Assembly: GCA_947683425.1 (NCBI GenBank)
Contig: CANTUQ010000159.1
Coordinates: 868,001 to 932,000 of the forward strand
Reading direction: 5' to 3'
Source: Excoecaria cochinchinensis
Lineage: Eukaryota; Streptophyta; Magnoliopsida; Malpighiales; Euphorbiaceae
DNA length: 64,000 bases
The notes beneath the pieces are model-generated. The model was not told the DNA's origin, did not search any database, and worked only from the letters and a program-made list of their open reading frames with translations. The position numbers and the translations under genes were made by a program. This document shows, one piece after another, positions 43,009 to 52,944 of the stretch (position 1 is the stretch's first letter; each line of letters starts with the position of its first letter).

Positions 43009-44300
43009 GAAAATTTCGTCCTCGAAATTTCCTTGCTTACCGAATACAACTCAAATATCAAAACCGAAACAAAACAAAACTGAACATGTAAACACTTACC
43101 CGAAGGTCCGGCAGCACCCACTACATTCTCAGCAGTCATAGCATATGCCCTATGCCGATTACGATCCTCCGTAGCACCAGGTCGCTGCACCGTCTCAGAT
43201 GGTGCTCTCGGAGCTCTACTTGCATCCCGGTTACTTTGGACGACATTGGATCTCTTACTCTCTTGCTGATTCTGGTCCACTTGTCGATCAGGGCAAAATG
43301 CAAACCGATGTTCCATGCTTCCACACTTGAAACAAGCGCCGGTAATCTTCCGACATGTACCCCAATGGTACCTATGACAATGCTCACATTCTGGTGCTCG
43401 ATTTCCTTTATTTCCTTGTGGGGCTACACTCTCTACCTGTGAAGGCACTCGAACATTCCCTCTAGATTCCTGCTCAACTGGAGTACCCTTAGACTTCTTA
43501 GTACTCGCAATTCCCCCTTCTGGTGCTCTCCTCTTTTGTGCCATCTTCTGTTTAATCTCCTCAGATTCCTCTAACCTCATTGCTGCAGCCACAATCTGAT
43601 AATACCCAACTGGCTGCAAGACAATCATCGCAGACAAGGGGCCTCTGAATACCTCACGCAATCCCTCTAAAAAGTGCCTACATCTGAACTCATCTGTCAA
43701 CAACTGCTCAGGCACATACTTACTTAGCCTATTGAACTCCTTGTCGTACTCACTGACAGTCATGCCCCGCTGCTTCAAACTAATGAACTCTCTCCATTTC
43801 GCTTCTTGGTATGCCTTTGTTATATACTTTTGCTCAAACTCTTGCTTGAAATAATCCCATGTCAGTTCGACTGGTCGCTGAGGATTCCTCATCACAAGTT
43901 CCCACCAATCATAGGCTGGTCCCTGAAGCAACGATATAGCACAAGAAGCTCTCTGATCTGCAGGACATCTAATCTCTTGCAAAATTCTACTTATTCTCTT
44001 GAGCCAAAACTCAGCCACATCGGATTCATCTAAAGCAGTCCCATGAAAATCCTCTGCTCCTCTCTTTCTTAACAACTCAGTTGGAGCCTTAGGTGCAGTC
44101 AACCTATCAACCACTTGCAATAACCCCTGAACTAACGCTGGATCAAAAGCAACACCTCTATTTGCACCTTCAGCTGGTGCAGGTTCCCGCTCATGTCTAT
44201 CCTGTCTAACTGGATCATCTCTTCTAACTGGATTCCCTCCACGACTCACATTGGCACTACTCATGGTGTCGCCCATATACTCACTTGGATCCGACTCCAT
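43005..44300 (-). CDS. gag: Gag of element C, intact, 431 aa
   Basis: The ATG at 44300 (MESDPSEYMGD) is the first in frame after the primer site; the open frame extends 15 nt further without an ATG. The capsid domain (about residues 80-260) contains FHGTALDESDVAEFWLKRI, YDWWELVMRN and SEYDKEFNRLSKYVP, colinear with element B Gag. A CEHCHRYHWGTC pre-finger and a zinc knuckle CFKCGSMEHRFAFC follow. After AYAMTAENVVGAAGPSGK, where protease should begin, the frame runs into about 30 unrelated residues and ends at the polypurine tract. The whole pol region has therefore been deleted cleanly. An intact Gag could still form particles or act with a partner; that is inference. Confidence 0.93.
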   Translation of the reverse strand: MESDPSEYMGDTMSSANVSRGGNPVRRDDPVRQDRHEREPAPAEGANRGVAFDPALVQGLLQVVDRLTAPKAPTELLRKRGAEDFHGTALDESDVAEFWLKRISRILQEIRCPADQRASCAISLLQGPAYDWWELVMRNPQRPVELTWDYFKQEFEQKYITKAYQEAKWREFISLKQRGMTVSEYDKEFNRLSKYVPEQLLTDEFRCRHFLEGLREVFRGPLSAMIVLQPVGYYQIVAAAMRLEESEEIKQKMAQKRRAPEGGIASTKKSKGTPVEQESRGNVRVPSQVESVAPQGNKGNRAPECEHCHRYHWGTCRKITGACFKCGSMEHRFAFCPDRQVDQNQQESKRSNVVQSNRDASRAPRAPSETVQRPGATEDRNRHRAYAMTAENVVGAAGPSGKCLHVQFCFVSVLIFELYSVSKEISRTKFS

Positions 44301-44417
44301 ACAAACACTACACAAAACAAGACATCTGCATTAGGCCACTAAACAAAACTGACTCTCATGCATAGACTCGACTCGACACTCAAACAATCACAACATAACC
44401 CAGAACCACCAAACCTG

Positions 44418-44430
44418 GGCTCTGATACCA
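44418..44430 (-). other. Primer-binding site of element C (initiator Met tRNA)
   Basis: Minus strand TGGTATCAGAGCC, three bases inside the 5' LTR that starts at 44434. Confidence 0.92.
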
Positions 44431-44433
44431 AGC

Positions 44434-46976
44434 TGTAACACCCCGCCATCCCCGTTGGAAGGATGCCGGAGTGCCACGCGGGCAAACACATATAAACATA
44501 TCCAAATACATGCTAATAAAATAAAACAAAAGATAATATGTAAGGAAACTTTTAAATCGTTTATAGAAAAACCTTTAACATATACATATACATATCACTA
44601 TCGTTTTACAAAAAGAGGCTCGTAAGCAAATACATATACAAAATAATATTTGTTCCTTTACAAAAGATTTACTTTGCTATACACAAGCCATATACAAAAA
44701 TACACAGCGGAAGACTTCAAAAACAACTTCATCAAAAGACTCCTAGTGGCCGACCTGCAGATATCAGACACCAACCCGAACTCGCCACCTGCACGGGAAA
44801 AGAAGCCCGTGCTAAGCGATAACGCTTAGTGGGGAGGAACAAAACAAATGCACAATATGCATATACAATATTTATACAATACAATAATTAAGTACTCAAT
44901 TTATCAATCTCATCATTCCAAGTATACAGATTCAAGGTACATATTATAAAGCTATGTAAGAATTCATGTACATCATTTACTTGTAATCATGTTAATAATG
45001 CATCTCAACATATGTAACACATTTAAACATATAGCCTGATTAATCTAAAATATTCTCTAGAAGTGGATGCGGTCAATCGGATACTGATAGGACACAGTAT
45101 CCCAAGCATATAGAGACTTGAGTCTCAAACATGTATTTTTCATATAGAGACCGAGGTCTCGCTTTATTTCCATATAGACCAAACATGGTCGAAACAAGGA
45201 TCCAAACGGACCCGCATATATCGTTTTATCATATAGCAGCTGCACACACACACTGACCTAAGTAAGCGCTTACTTATCCACTACTATGACTATTCAGGCT
45301 CAAATGATACAACTCAACAATTCATATATTCATGTACATTGATCAAAATCAGAAACATATACATATATTCAAATATTAATTACCGGAAGTAATAAGAACT
45401 TATAATTCATCTTGCAATAATCCATGTAAATTATAAACATGTAAGTCATATATATTAATATTATTAATCATGTGTTCAAAACCCAGTATTATGCAATTAT
45501 TAAAATATAATCAGATTTTAAAACTAATTAGTCGTCATGTAGTGTAAAACCCTTGAAATCAGAAGTTAAAAATCATGCTTTTAGAAAAACAGGACAGCAA
45601 GCAGAAGCCGGTCACGTCGTGACCACTGGTCACGTCTCGTGACGCCGGCTTCACGCGAGCGTCAAGCAAAACAGCAAGGCAGTCACGGCGTGACCACCAG
45701 TCACGTCTCATGATGCCTGTGAGAGGAGAGGGAGAAGTCACGAGATTCCGTCCCGTGACACGCAGGACAGTGAAGCAGGTCACGGCGTGATGCAGCATCA
45801 CGTCTCCTGACCCTCTTCAGAGAAGAGGTCACGGCGTGAAGCTGTGTCGCGCCACGTGACCTTCAACAGAGAAGGGGGTCACGGTGTGATGCAGCATCAC
45901 GTCTCATGACCTTCTTCTCACACTTCTTCTTCCTCTTCTCAACACATCAGAAATTTCAGAAAAACATAAACCCAGAAACATCGTGAAAACAGAGTGTGAT
46001 TCAAAATTCAAATCCCAATTTGCCTAAATCCATTTTTCATGAAATAATTATGCAAATACGTACCTTTAAGTCTTCTGAGCACAGTTACAAAACTCATATT
46101 ACAAATCACGTATTATTACAATTCAAACAGAAACAAAACCAGGAAGTCATCACTTTAGAATTTCATGTCTACTTTCATGCATAAACATCTCATTTGCATA
46201 CTTTTCTACAGAAATCATTTATACACATTGCATTTCTCATACATTTCGATAATCAAAAACACATAAACAATGTTCATAACATCACAGCAACAGGATCCAA
46301 AATGAGAAATAACAGACGCTCCCAAACCTGTTACTGAGGTCCAAAACGCCCACTGAAATCTCTTCAATCCACCACTTTATCTTTTCCCTTCTCTTTTCTT
46401 CTATCCTCAGAAGCTTACAAATAGATAAAACCACAGTTCATTAACCAAAAACAGAATCTCTATAACCCAACGAGGAATGAGACAGAAATTAACCATAAAC
46501 CAAGAAAACTTCTGCCACTTACCTTCTGAAGCTACTAACACATCCAGACCTCAATTCCTCAACAAGAAATCACACATGCAGATGATAGAAAGAACAGAAA
46601 AATGAAGAAAAGGTAGAATGTGGTTTACGTGAGAGAGAACCAGAAAAGAAAGAGAAAACTTTTTTTCAGTCCTTTGTTTTCCAACTACTAATTTTCTCAT
46701 ACTTTTCCTTTCCCTCTCCATGTGCACATCCTCCTTCCACATGGCACACATGCACAAGAATCACTAATCCACTTATTCTCTTTTACCGTTTGGTCCAAAA
46801 TAATTCCCAAAAAGTCCTTGTCAAAATACTCTTTCCTCACTAAACTAGACATTTGCAATTAAACACTATTATTTCCTTACCATTAAATCCTCTTTTACTA
46901 ACAAATTACTCAATTGTCCTTAAAATATCCAATTAAAATTTCCAATTTCCGATTGTACCATTTATGGGGTGTGACA
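44434..46976 (-). repeat. 5' LTR of element C (right copy)
   Basis: 2543 bp, the same length as the left copy and about 99% identical by eye, followed by CGTTT. Confidence 0.95.
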
Positions 46977-47062
46977 CGTTTGCTCTTTCTTCTTCCTTTT
47001 TTTGAGTTTTCATCTGGTTTTTTTTTATTTTTTTATTTTCATATTTTTCATCTATTTTTACC

Positions 47063-48241
47063 ATGGTGAGAACTAAACACGTTGGAGACAAGGGGAAGGG
47101 GAAGCGACTAATGGGTGAATTCAGCAATCAAGGGGATTCTTCTCTTCCCGATCCTAGGGTGTTCCAAAAAAGGTATGCTTGTCCTTTTCCCATCTATTCT
47201 GAGGATGAGGGCATCAAATTCAAATATTTTGATCAAAGGATTTATGTTGGTATGTTGGATTTGGATTTTTCTATACTTGATACTTTAGGCTTAAGTGATC
47301 AAATTAATAGTTTTATTCGCTATATGAAGTGGGGGAAATTTGTTACTTTTTCTTTACCTGTTAGGAATGAGTGGGCTATAGAGTTTTTTGTAACCTTGGA
47401 ATATGTTGATAAACGTAAAATTGAAATGAAATTTAGACATCAAGATATAGAGTATACTTTTGGGTATGATCAATTGCATGAATGGTTTGGTTTTCCTCAA
47501 ATTGGCAAAAGATTTGATTCTCATCAGTTTAGGCCCTCCCCTGTTTGGAATAGATTATTTGGTTTGGATCGTTTTAATAATAAAAATTCTACTAATAGGA
47601 AAATTCGGGATGATGCTTTGATGCTTTTCCATAAATATCTTTGTCATGCCATGTTTGGTAGAGTTGAAAGCACTAAGGTTCAAACTAAAGATTTGTTTGT
47701 GTTAGATCTTTTGAATGCGCATCAAACTCCTGACTCCATTGATTTCATTTTAGATGGTCTTTACCATGCATCTATTGCTCATAGTAAATCCGTGGGAATG
47801 TGCCATATGGTCACGGGTATAATTTTGGGATCCCTTGGTGATTTGCCTAATTTTGTTCGGTCTGAAAATGAATCCATTGCAATGCTTGATGTTGTTTACC
47901 TTAGGAGAGCTAATATTTTGAGCAAGGGAGCTTGGCCCCCAAGGTTTGTGGATCGTTTTGCAGGACCTCCTAATGTTGCTGGTTCTAATGTGGCTGGCCC
48001 TAGTGTGCCTCCTTGCAGGGCACAAGAACCCACCCCAGCCGCTGGTGATCATGATTCCTCCAGTACGGATGAAGGAGCTGCTGGCGTTGGTTCTGCAGAG
48101 AGAGGAGTTGCTAGTGGCGCTGCTGTTGATTTGGAGCCAGTTTTACAACGCTTGGATGGCATTGAAGCCACCAATCAAAGTCTTGCTGCGCGAATGGATA
48201 TGATAGAGAATGATGTGAGGACGGTGCTAAAGAATCAATAG
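47063..48241 (+). CDS. Athila D post-pol ORF (ATHILA ORF-1-like), 392 aa, intact
   Basis: Starts MVRTKHVGDKGKGKRLMG at 47063, preceded by a T-rich leader (TTACCATGG context). The globular domain occupies about residues 35-270, with FDQRIYVGMLDLDFSILDTLGL, EWAIEFFVTLEY, FRHQDIEYTFGYDQLHEWFGFP and LDLLNAHQTPDSIDFILDGLY. A low-complexity Pro/Ala/Ser segment follows, then a C-terminal heptad-like stretch (LQRLDGIEATNQSLAARMD). No transmembrane segment or signal peptide is evident, so an envelope role is not supported. The order of features (EFFVTLEY...FGFP) parallels the sense extra ORF of Tat E. It is intact while the gag-pol of the same element is broken. Function is unknown. Confidence 0.85.
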   Translation: MVRTKHVGDKGKGKRLMGEFSNQGDSSLPDPRVFQKRYACPFPIYSEDEGIKFKYFDQRIYVGMLDLDFSILDTLGLSDQINSFIRYMKWGKFVTFSLPVRNEWAIEFFVTLEYVDKRKIEMKFRHQDIEYTFGYDQLHEWFGFPQIGKRFDSHQFRPSPVWNRLFGLDRFNNKNSTNRKIRDDALMLFHKYLCHAMFGRVESTKVQTKDLFVLDLLNAHQTPDSIDFILDGLYHASIAHSKSVGMCHMVTGIILGSLGDLPNFVRSENESIAMLDVVYLRRANILSKGAWPPRFVDRFAGPPNVAGSNVAGPSVPPCRAQEPTPAAGDHDSSSTDEGAAGVGSAERGVASGAAVDLEPVLQRLDGIEATNQSLAARMDMIENDVRTVLKNQ

Positions 48242-50110
48242 AGTTTGAGTCGCAAACTCTTAAGTTTCTTTAGGAAGAACAATGTGGACCTTTCTCCATC
48301 CCCACCAAGCTCCCCTAGTGGGAGTTTTTGAGTTTGTCTCATCCACTTTTCTCCATTTTTATTCATTTTCTTAGTTTTGTTTGTTCTTGTGTTCATTTGT
48401 GTGTTTTTTATGTTAGTTTGTTCTTTTAGTCTATTCCTTTTTGCACAATGGGGACATTATGTCCTTCCAGTGTGGGGAGGGCTTTGTGATGTTGTTTTTG
48501 TTTCAAATATATATAGAGTCTCTATATATTTGTTATATATGAGTAGTGTAGCATGTGTTTTGCATGAATTGCTAGATTTAGGTATGTATTGTTATAATTG
48601 TAAGTTTTAGAGTGTGTTAGGATGTTTTAAAACACATTGTGTTTTGGAGCTTTGTATTTGATAATTATTTGGGAATTAAAGCATGCATAGTTTTTCTCTT
48701 TTTGACATTAGCCTAGATAGTAACTTTTTGACCATTTTCATTATTTGTTTTACTTTAGCATTCTGTTGTACATAGTGAAGGGTATGACTTAGCAAAACAC
48801 TTTGGCGTAGGTTCTTTTTAAGTTAGGTATCTTTTTACATGCAAATAAAGATTGTTTTGCCAAATTATTGCCTATGATAGTTTGACCTATTGCCATGTGA
48901 GCTTTTGAAGCCTTATACACTAATTTTTCTTTGTATAAGAGCCTTATTGTGCCATATCCTCCAGAACTTGTTTTTGGTAAATTTTGAGACTGCATTTTGG
49001 TATGGGATGTACACGGGATATGATAAGGGCACTTAGAATGAACTATTTTTGGCTTACTTTTCAATTCCTTACCTTTTGACTTTAGGTAGCCAACTTTGAG
49101 CCTATATCCTGTTTCTGTTGTTTTTCTTGTTTAAACATATAAATAACCCAATCTTTTTGCTTAAATAAGGCCCTATTTCTGTTGCTTACCCATATTGTGG
49201 AGGGCTTAGTATTGATATACTATTGGAGATGTCATTATTGACAAGCATAAAGTAGCAAGAATTAAAATTCCCTTGTTTGTTTTACTTAGTATTAATCATG
49301 CTAGTCTATACATAAAAAATATATAAAAGAAAAGAAAAAAAATAGGACAAGCAAGATGTACATTAAAAATTGCTTAAGTGTGGGATGGAGCGTAAAACGC
49401 ACCCTGGTATGCTAAATTCTCTTGCTATCCTAGAATGAAAAGAAAAAAGGAAAAAAAATTAAGAAATTAAGAGCTAGCAGAAAATTTGTATTCTTAAGAA
49501 GAGAATTAGACTAAAGTATCATGCTTGTTAATATTCTGTTTTGGTTAAATCTCCTATGTTGTATTGGTGCTTTTCTCTACACAATACTGGCTACTTAAAT
49601 CCAAAAGTTTCCTACCCTAACCTAAGCCACATTACAACCCTTTTAAGACCCTTTGATCCTTTTTACTACCTTATACTAGTAGTGGAGATTTTTACTACTT
49701 ACAAGCCTATGGTATGTAATGGCATAATCAAGGAATGAGGGAAAACACTAACCTTTATATACTTGAGTGATTGAGTGTTTATCAAAATAAGTGTTGAGTG
49801 AAAATTATCTAAGGCAATGCTTTGTGTGTAATAATCTCTACATGTGTTAAGATATTTGATTTCTTGAGATCAAACAACCTTGTGTTTTGCCATTTCATGG
49901 TTTTCCAAATGTGCATAGCGGTTAAAGTTTAATGAATGATGGGAATGTTTAAATGGTTGCATATTGAGGCTAGTGTGTTAGAAGGATAAGTCTATGCATG
50001 GTGTTTTCAAATGTTTGTCAAATGCCTAAATAAGTTCAAATATATTGTGTTTATAGTGTATTGTGTGTTTGTGTTGTTTAAGTGTTTTGCTTGGGGACAA
50101 GCAAATGTTT
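48242..50110. other. Athila D 3' untranslated region
   Basis: 1.87 kb of AT-rich sequence without a credible ORF. It carries a purine-rich near-copy of the polypurine context (TTAAGTGTGGGATGGAG near 49375). Confidence 0.7.
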
Positions 50111-50123
50111 AAGTGTGGGGGTT
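50111..50123 (+). other. Polypurine tract of Athila D
   Basis: AAGTGTGGGGGTT(T), the typical Athila tract, directly before TGATATGAGC at 50124. Confidence 0.8.
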
Positions 50124-51501
50124 TGATATGAGCTTAAATAGCTCATAATTAATCTATATTTTGTGGTTAGAAGTAATGTTTTAAGTTTTTTTATTTGTTG
50201 GAATTAGGTATGTTTTATGTGTTTTGTTGAGTTTTGTATGTAGGAGGAAAATGGAGAAAATATGAAGTAAATGGAGAAAAGAAAAATGCAATGAGCCAAG
50301 GCAGAAAAGCTTCTATTGCAAGTGCGACAGGCGGCGCGAGCGCGACAGAACGTGCTAAGGGAAGACCAAGAGAGAAGAGAAAAAAAGAGAAGAAGAGAAG
50401 CTCTCGCGACCAAGGGAAGGTGTCGCGAGGTCGCGATAGGGCGCGGAGAAGGCACACGCGAGGAAGGGCGAGCGAAAATGAAGGCGTGCTCTGTCGCGAG
50501 CGCGACAGGCATCGCGATCGCGACAGAGAGATCCGTTAGACACTAAAGTTCAAATTTGAACTTTAAGAGTTGTGCCTTTCCACCAACAATTACAACCTTT
50601 GTAGAAGGGCATCTGAAGGGGCATGAGTTGGTATTATAAATGCTATTTCTAACTTTAATTTTGATATAAAAAAAATAATTGAATTTTTGAATATTTTTTC
50701 TGTAAGTTAGAATAGTTTTTCTTTAGTTTTTCTTAAGTAGAGTTTATGTGTTAAAGAGAAGATAGCATACAAAGAAGAAGACTACAATTGGGTGACTTGA
50801 AAAGGGTTGAGAAATCTCCTTCTTCAATTCTTATCTTTTAATTCTTCTTTGTAACTTTTGTGTTGTAAATTCTGAACTTGAGTACTTAATATCAAATGGT
50901 TCATTGTCCAAATTAATTCAAGTGTTCTTACTTGTAGAATTTCTCATTAGTACATTATTTATGATCATTATAAGTTTGAGTTTAATTGAGAAATAAATTC
51001 ATTCTTACATCTAATTGGAAATTCATCATCAAGATATTGTTTGAGAAATCATAATATTGAAATGTTTGTTATAGGTTGTGTTCTATTCCTAAGATTTGCA
51101 TGTATATTCATCTAGTTCTTAAATGAAAGTTTGGAATTAGGCTTATATGTGTATGTTTTAGGCAGTCTTATTTATATTGAGAGAGTAAGTAGGAAATTTA
51201 TTCAACTTGTCTTGCAAGATAAGAATGCTAAAATCATTAAGAACAATTAATTCAAATTCCATCTTTATACTTAGCATCATTAATCTTTTCTATCTTCTTG
51301 GATTCTCATAAACTCAATTTAATTAGTTTACATCTTAAATTAGTTTAGAATCACTTTTCCATCATTTTATCATTGTAAACAAGATTGAAATTGATTAGTA
51401 ATAGTGTGTAAAAAATGTTCCTCGTGGGATCGACATCTTAAGTACTATTGCGGTACACCGTATACTTGCGGTCAATAAGCATATATAAAAAATGCTCAAC
51501 A
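50124..51501 (+). repeat. 3' LTR of Athila D, 1378 bp, complete
   Basis: Begins TGATATGAGC and ends ATGCTCAACA. A palindrome cluster (50311-50527) is followed by a TATA box TATTATAAATGC (50632-50643). The terminal 150 bp match both arms of the inverted repeat at 34085-34341. Confidence 0.88.
50311..50527. repeat. GCGCGAGCGCGACAG palindrome cluster upstream of the Athila D LTR TATA box
   Basis: Copies near 50324, 50334, 50418-50440 and 50490-50526 (CTGTCGCGAGCGCGACAG, ATCGCGATCGCGACAG). The TATA box lies about 105 bp further. Confidence 0.87.
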
Positions 51502-52534
51502 GTATCTCCTTCGACGGATCCTCTCTAACCTCCTCCCGTTCATTTTATCTCATGGGAGGAGGATGTGGGTCTGGGGCACAGCTGGCCGAGCTATTATGGT
51601 CATCATAGCCATCATTCGGTTCTAAAATTTTTCCAACCTGCGGCCCACATCTTCTGCTATTAGAACCCTGGTAGCATCTGTCCCTCTCAGTGAGCTAGCC
51701 ATTTTCGAATGTATAGAGAATTGAGAGGATGTAGCGTGGCTACTTTCTGAGACTGAATCAGATAACTCTACCCTTTCTGGCAGCTCAAAGAATGGATTTC
51801 TACGTAGTGGCCCTTGAGGACCTCTTGACCACCTGGACCGATCTATGATGGCTGCAAAACATACCCGTTAGGATGATGCATGAATGACATATAATGCATG
51901 ATCGTGCTTATGCAACATCCACAAATCACATGCAAGCACATAGGTCCTTCCAACCTTGTTACTCCCGCACACGAGGTCATAGTCTCTTTCCTAGGTGGGA
52001 TTGGCCCATGGGTCAATAGGGGACCCGATGGACGCGCATGGTGCACGGTGAAAAAATCGGTAGCATAACCTCTCCTAACTAATGCACAGGCGCATGGGTT
52101 ATGATCATTATGTATTTAGGCAGTCCGAATAAATTGACATAGGCCTATCGGGGCATGAAAGTCTTTGATTAGGTGACCAATCAAATTATCCGAGTTCGTC
52201 CAATACACATTGATCCAAGCATGGTCCCTGCCAATGGGTCTAGCTCATCACGAGCTTAACGACCGATCGGGTCTCTATTTAATATACCAAAAGGTACGAG
52301 GCTTGGGCTGGTCATTATCCTTAACACTTCCTCACATTGAGCAAACATAGGGTCATGCTTCGGGAACGTACCGGGGTTAAAAGAAGGACAAAACTAGTAT
52401 AGATCTAAGGCTCTAATGAGATGCAATGCATTGTCGAAAAAGGATGAAATTTTTAAATTAACGCTCAATTGTAAATTTTAACCAAGGTACTTTCGAAGCG
52501 AAGTCTTGAGTATTGTCCCAAGTGGAGTCGCCAC
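51502..52534 (-). pseudogene. gag: Gag start, leader and primer site of Tat element F
   Basis: Minus strand MASSLRGTDATRVLIAEDVG (near 51700) aligns with MANSPRGEDATRAMIAEEVG of element E. A stop follows about 25 residues later and the rest is diverged. The leader is colinear with 23517-24218, including a conserved TTTTGCAG|CCATCATAGATC acceptor at about 51852. The primer site is at 52516-52533 (one indel or mismatch from E). It is cut on the left by Athila D. Confidence 0.88.
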
Positions 52535-52688
52535 TGTGATGCACGCCGATCCTTGGGTCGCCCCGAACCGCCTGCTTTTAGGGCTTTCGAGAGAGGTTCA
52601 TAAAAACTTGTAAGAAATTACAAGTGCATCATGTTTTGGCAACAAGGAGGTTTCTTGGAGTCGCCACCCAATAAAACATTGGGAAAGG
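52535..52688 (-). mobile_element. 5' LTR stub of Tat element F
   Basis: TGTGATGCACGCCGATCC... resembles the first ~155 bp (plus strand) of the E and G LTRs, and is truncated at the start of Athila H sequence. The same stretch recurs, about 6% different by eye, at 58848-58999. Confidence 0.85.
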
Positions 52689-52944
52689 TCATGTCACGGT
52701 GGTGAGTGTTTTGGTTGTCACCGTGACCCAGGGTGAGTTGCATTCTGTTTTTAAATTTGCATATGTCACGGTGGCAATGAAATCCGTTGTGACCGTGACA
52801 TGTTGAAGTTTCGATTCTGTTTTGCAAGTGTGGTATATCACGGTGATAATGATTTTTGTTGTCACCGTGACCAAGTGGCAGTTCAAATCTGGAGTGAAGA
52901 TTTTGGGTATGTCACGGTGGCAACCATTTTGTTACCACCGTGAC
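52689..52944. repeat. GTCACGGTGGCAACC palindrome array, four units of ~73 bp (Athila H, left)
   Basis: Cores are near 52689, 52765, 52838 and 52910. The last is followed about 14 bp later by a TATA-like box. Spacers contain TTGCATTCTGTTTTTAAAT, shared with 56860-56885. Confidence 0.88.

Larger units (their letters stand above)
40450..46976 (-). mobile_element. Gag-only Tekay derivative 'C' (TR-GAG-like), 6527 bp
   Basis: Two 2543-bp LTRs (40450-42992 and 44434-46976) flank only 1441 bp that encodes an intact gag and nothing else. A perfect CGTTT duplication, an intact initiator-Met primer site and an intact polypurine tract are present. I count about 19 differences between the LTRs (about 0.75%), many in CG context, so it moved recently although it lacks protease, RT and integrase. 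It presumably relied on an autonomous Tekay partner. Confidence 0.95.
34089..51501 (+). mobile_element. Athila-lineage retrotransposon 'D' with nested gag-only element C
   Basis: The 5' LTR is reduced to its last 98 bp (34238-34335), fused to an inverted copy of the same LTR end. Then follow an Asp-type primer site, gag-pol (decayed), a palindrome-rich UTR, the post-pol ORF (47063-48241), polypurine tract and a complete 3' LTR (50124-51501). Gag-pol plus a post-pol Athila-type ORF is diagnostic. It sits inside Tat element F; about 3.8 kb of F pol/gag was lost at the site, so no target duplication can be read. Confidence 0.9.

Noticed and set aside
47063..48241. Envelope-like protein interpretation of the Athila D post-pol ORF
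   Set aside because: No signal peptide, transmembrane span or fusion-peptide-like stretch is visible; it resembles the ATHILA ORF-1 type instead.
49369..49390. A second polypurine tract for Athila D
   Set aside because: TTAAGTGTGGGATGGAG resembles the real tract but is not followed by an LTR start; the tract at 50111 directly precedes TGATATGAGC.
50204..50546. Overlapping open frames on both strands in the Athila D LTR
   Set aside because: Same artefact of the TCGCGA array; low-complexity Arg/Ala/Ser peptides.
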